From NCBI RefSeq assembly GCF_024204685.1, contig NZ_CP100350.1:248001-312000 (forward strand): a stretch of DNA of 64,000 nt, written 5' to 3'. Positions within the stretch are counted from its first letter, which is position 1; each line of letters opens with the position of its first letter. Position numbers and translations under genes: made by a program. Source of the DNA: Gilvimarinus sp. DA14 (GTDB lineage Bacteria > Pseudomonadota > Gammaproteobacteria > Pseudomonadales > Cellvibrionaceae). Shown here one piece after another: positions 63,111 to 64,000 of this stretch. The notes below the pieces were generated by a model. The model did no database searches and was not told the origin of the DNA. It saw only the letters and a list, made by a program, of their open reading frames with translations.

Positions 63111-64000
63111 TTACGCTTTACGCTTACGCGGCTTAGCCTTCCCCTTATCCCCACCTTTACGCATAGGCCCGCGGTCCTCACTCAGTGACAACTGCTGACC
63201 ACGCACATGCAGCGAGGCAATTTTCTTCGTCTGTGCGGGAGCTAGGTCTTCAGGCAGATCCAAGGTCGCGAAGCTGTCGAACAGTTTAATCTGGCCGATG
63301 CTGCGGCCTTTTAAACCGGCTTCGTTGGCGATGGCACCGACGATATCACCTGGGCGTGCGCCGTGGTTGCGGCCCACTTCAATGCGGTAGCGCTTCATGC
63401 CTTCTTCCGGGCCACGGTTGCTGCGACGGGGGCGTTCGCCACGCTCGCCGCGATCACGGCTGCGCTCGCGCTCGGGTTTGATTTCGGCAAATTTAACCTG
63501 CAGCGGACGGTTCTTTTGCAGCAGGTAGGCCAGGGCGGTGGCAATCGCTTCTGGCTCTAGGTCGTTCTCACGGCTGTATTTGGCCAGCAGCTCTTCGAAA
63601 AAGCTCATGTCTTCTTCGCTGTTGACCACATCGGTAATCTGCTGCAAGAACTGATCGATACGCGCGGCACTGACCGTGTCGCCGCTGGGCAGCTTCATGG
63701 CTTCAATGCGCTGGCCGGTGGCTTTCTCGATTGAGTAAAGCAGGCGTTTTTCGCGCGGGGCGACAAACAAGATGGCTTTGCCCGAGCGACCGGCGCGGCC
63801 GGTGCGGCCAATGCGGTGTACGTAGGCTTCGCTGTCGTAAGGAATGTCGTAGTTAATAACGTGGCTGACGCGCTCAACGTCAATACCGCGGGCGGCAACG
63901 TCGGTGGCAATCAGAATATCCAGCGATTTGTTTTTTAAGCGCTCAATGGTGCGCTCGCGCAGCGCCTGGTTCATGTCGCCGTTAATGGCGGCAGCACTGT
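63111..64000 (-). CDS. deaD: DEAD-box RNA helicase, C-terminal part (5' end outside window)
   Basis: The frame stays open to the last base, with AAINGDMNQ before the first internal methionine, so the start lies beyond the window. Visible are helicase motifs IV-VI (IATDVAARGIDVERV, YVHRIGRTGRAGR), a linker, and a C-terminal DbpA/CsdA-type RNA-binding domain (MKRYRIEVGRNHGARPGDIVGAIA region) ending in a lysine-rich tail. DeaD/CsdA helps ribosome assembly and mRNA unwinding, especially in the cold. It flanks the islet on the right. Confidence 0.93.
   Translation of the reverse strand, partial: SAAAINGDMNQALRERTIERLKNKSLDILIATDVAARGIDVERVSHVINYDIPYDSEAYVHRIGRTGRAGRSGKAILFVAPREKRLLYSIEKATGQRIEAMKLPSGDTVSAARIDQFLQQITDVVNSEEDMSFFEELLAKYSRENDLEPEAIATALAYLLQKNRPLQVKFAEIKPERERSRDRGERGERPRRSNRGPEEGMKRYRIEVGRNHGARPGDIVGAIANEAGLKGRSIGQIKLFDSFATLDLPEDLAPAQTKKIASLHVRGQQLSLSEDRGPMRKGGDKGKAKPRKRKA

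Overview
The window looks like a chromosome segment of a polysaccharide-degrading gammaproteobacterium, most probably of the Cellvibrionaceae type (Cellvibrio, Saccharophagus, Teredinibacter, Gilvimarinus). This is inferred from serine-linker lipoprotein glycosidases, many exported pectin enzymes, an Entner-Doudoroff-centred sugar metabolism, and the gammaproteobacterial order alaS-lysC-csrA-tRNA-Ser. No rRNA or species marker is present, so the genus is not proven.

Region 1 (1-29.2 kb) is a rhamnogalacturonan/pectin utilisation locus. It opens with the 3' part of a secreted repeat-plus-CBM protein. A three-gene TRAP transporter follows, then a Tat-exported GH42 beta-galactosidase, a Tat lipoprotein GH28, two PL26-like exo-rhamnogalacturonan lyases (one Tat, one Sec), a cytoplasmic GH105 unsaturated galacturonyl hydrolase, an L-rhamnose mutarotase, a DUF1961 (YesU-like) lipoprotein, and a GH115 protein fused to a CE12-like esterase. 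On the other strand lie a TIM-barrel sugar isomerase-like protein and a double CE12-like esterase. A class I aldolase, kduI and kduD, an aldo/keto reductase and a GH84-like enzyme complete the locus. Together these would deacetylate and cleave rhamnogalacturonan I, import acidic oligosaccharides, and turn unsaturated galacturonate into 2-keto-3-deoxygluconate. No KDG kinase is seen.

Region 2 (29.3-38.8 kb) is a central-carbon cluster on one strand: pgi, edd, zwf, pgl, eda, gap, pyk. A strong sigma70-like promoter precedes pgi and a UUCG terminator follows pyk. KDPG from pectin would enter at eda.

Region 3 (38.8-58.5 kb) is mostly housekeeping: an M23 peptidase, a Trm112-like protein, alaS, lysC, csrA, tRNA-Ser(GCU), a GH5 cellulase-like lipoprotein, a BdlA-like PAS chemoreceptor, metH, a hexose-6-phosphate mutarotase, rapA and a pair of bPH2 membrane proteins. 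Downstream of the tRNA, the tRNA 3' end plus terminator plus a ~75-bp structured repeat is iterated.

Region 4 (58.5-63.0 kb) is an accessory islet. It is bounded by inverted copies of a ~240-bp repeat, with a third diverged copy inside. It holds an attC site of integron type, a second degenerate attC-like site, three small membrane-protein cassettes, a palindrome upstream of a candidate PD-(D/E)XK nuclease, and a membrane-anchored protein of unknown function. The window ends in the 3' part of a DeaD-type RNA helicase.

The least expected signals are the islet architecture and a set of hairpins with NGGA loops. These hairpins recur in both the islet repeats and the tRNA-linked repeats, keep the loop while the stems change in compensation, and match the loop motif bound by CsrA.
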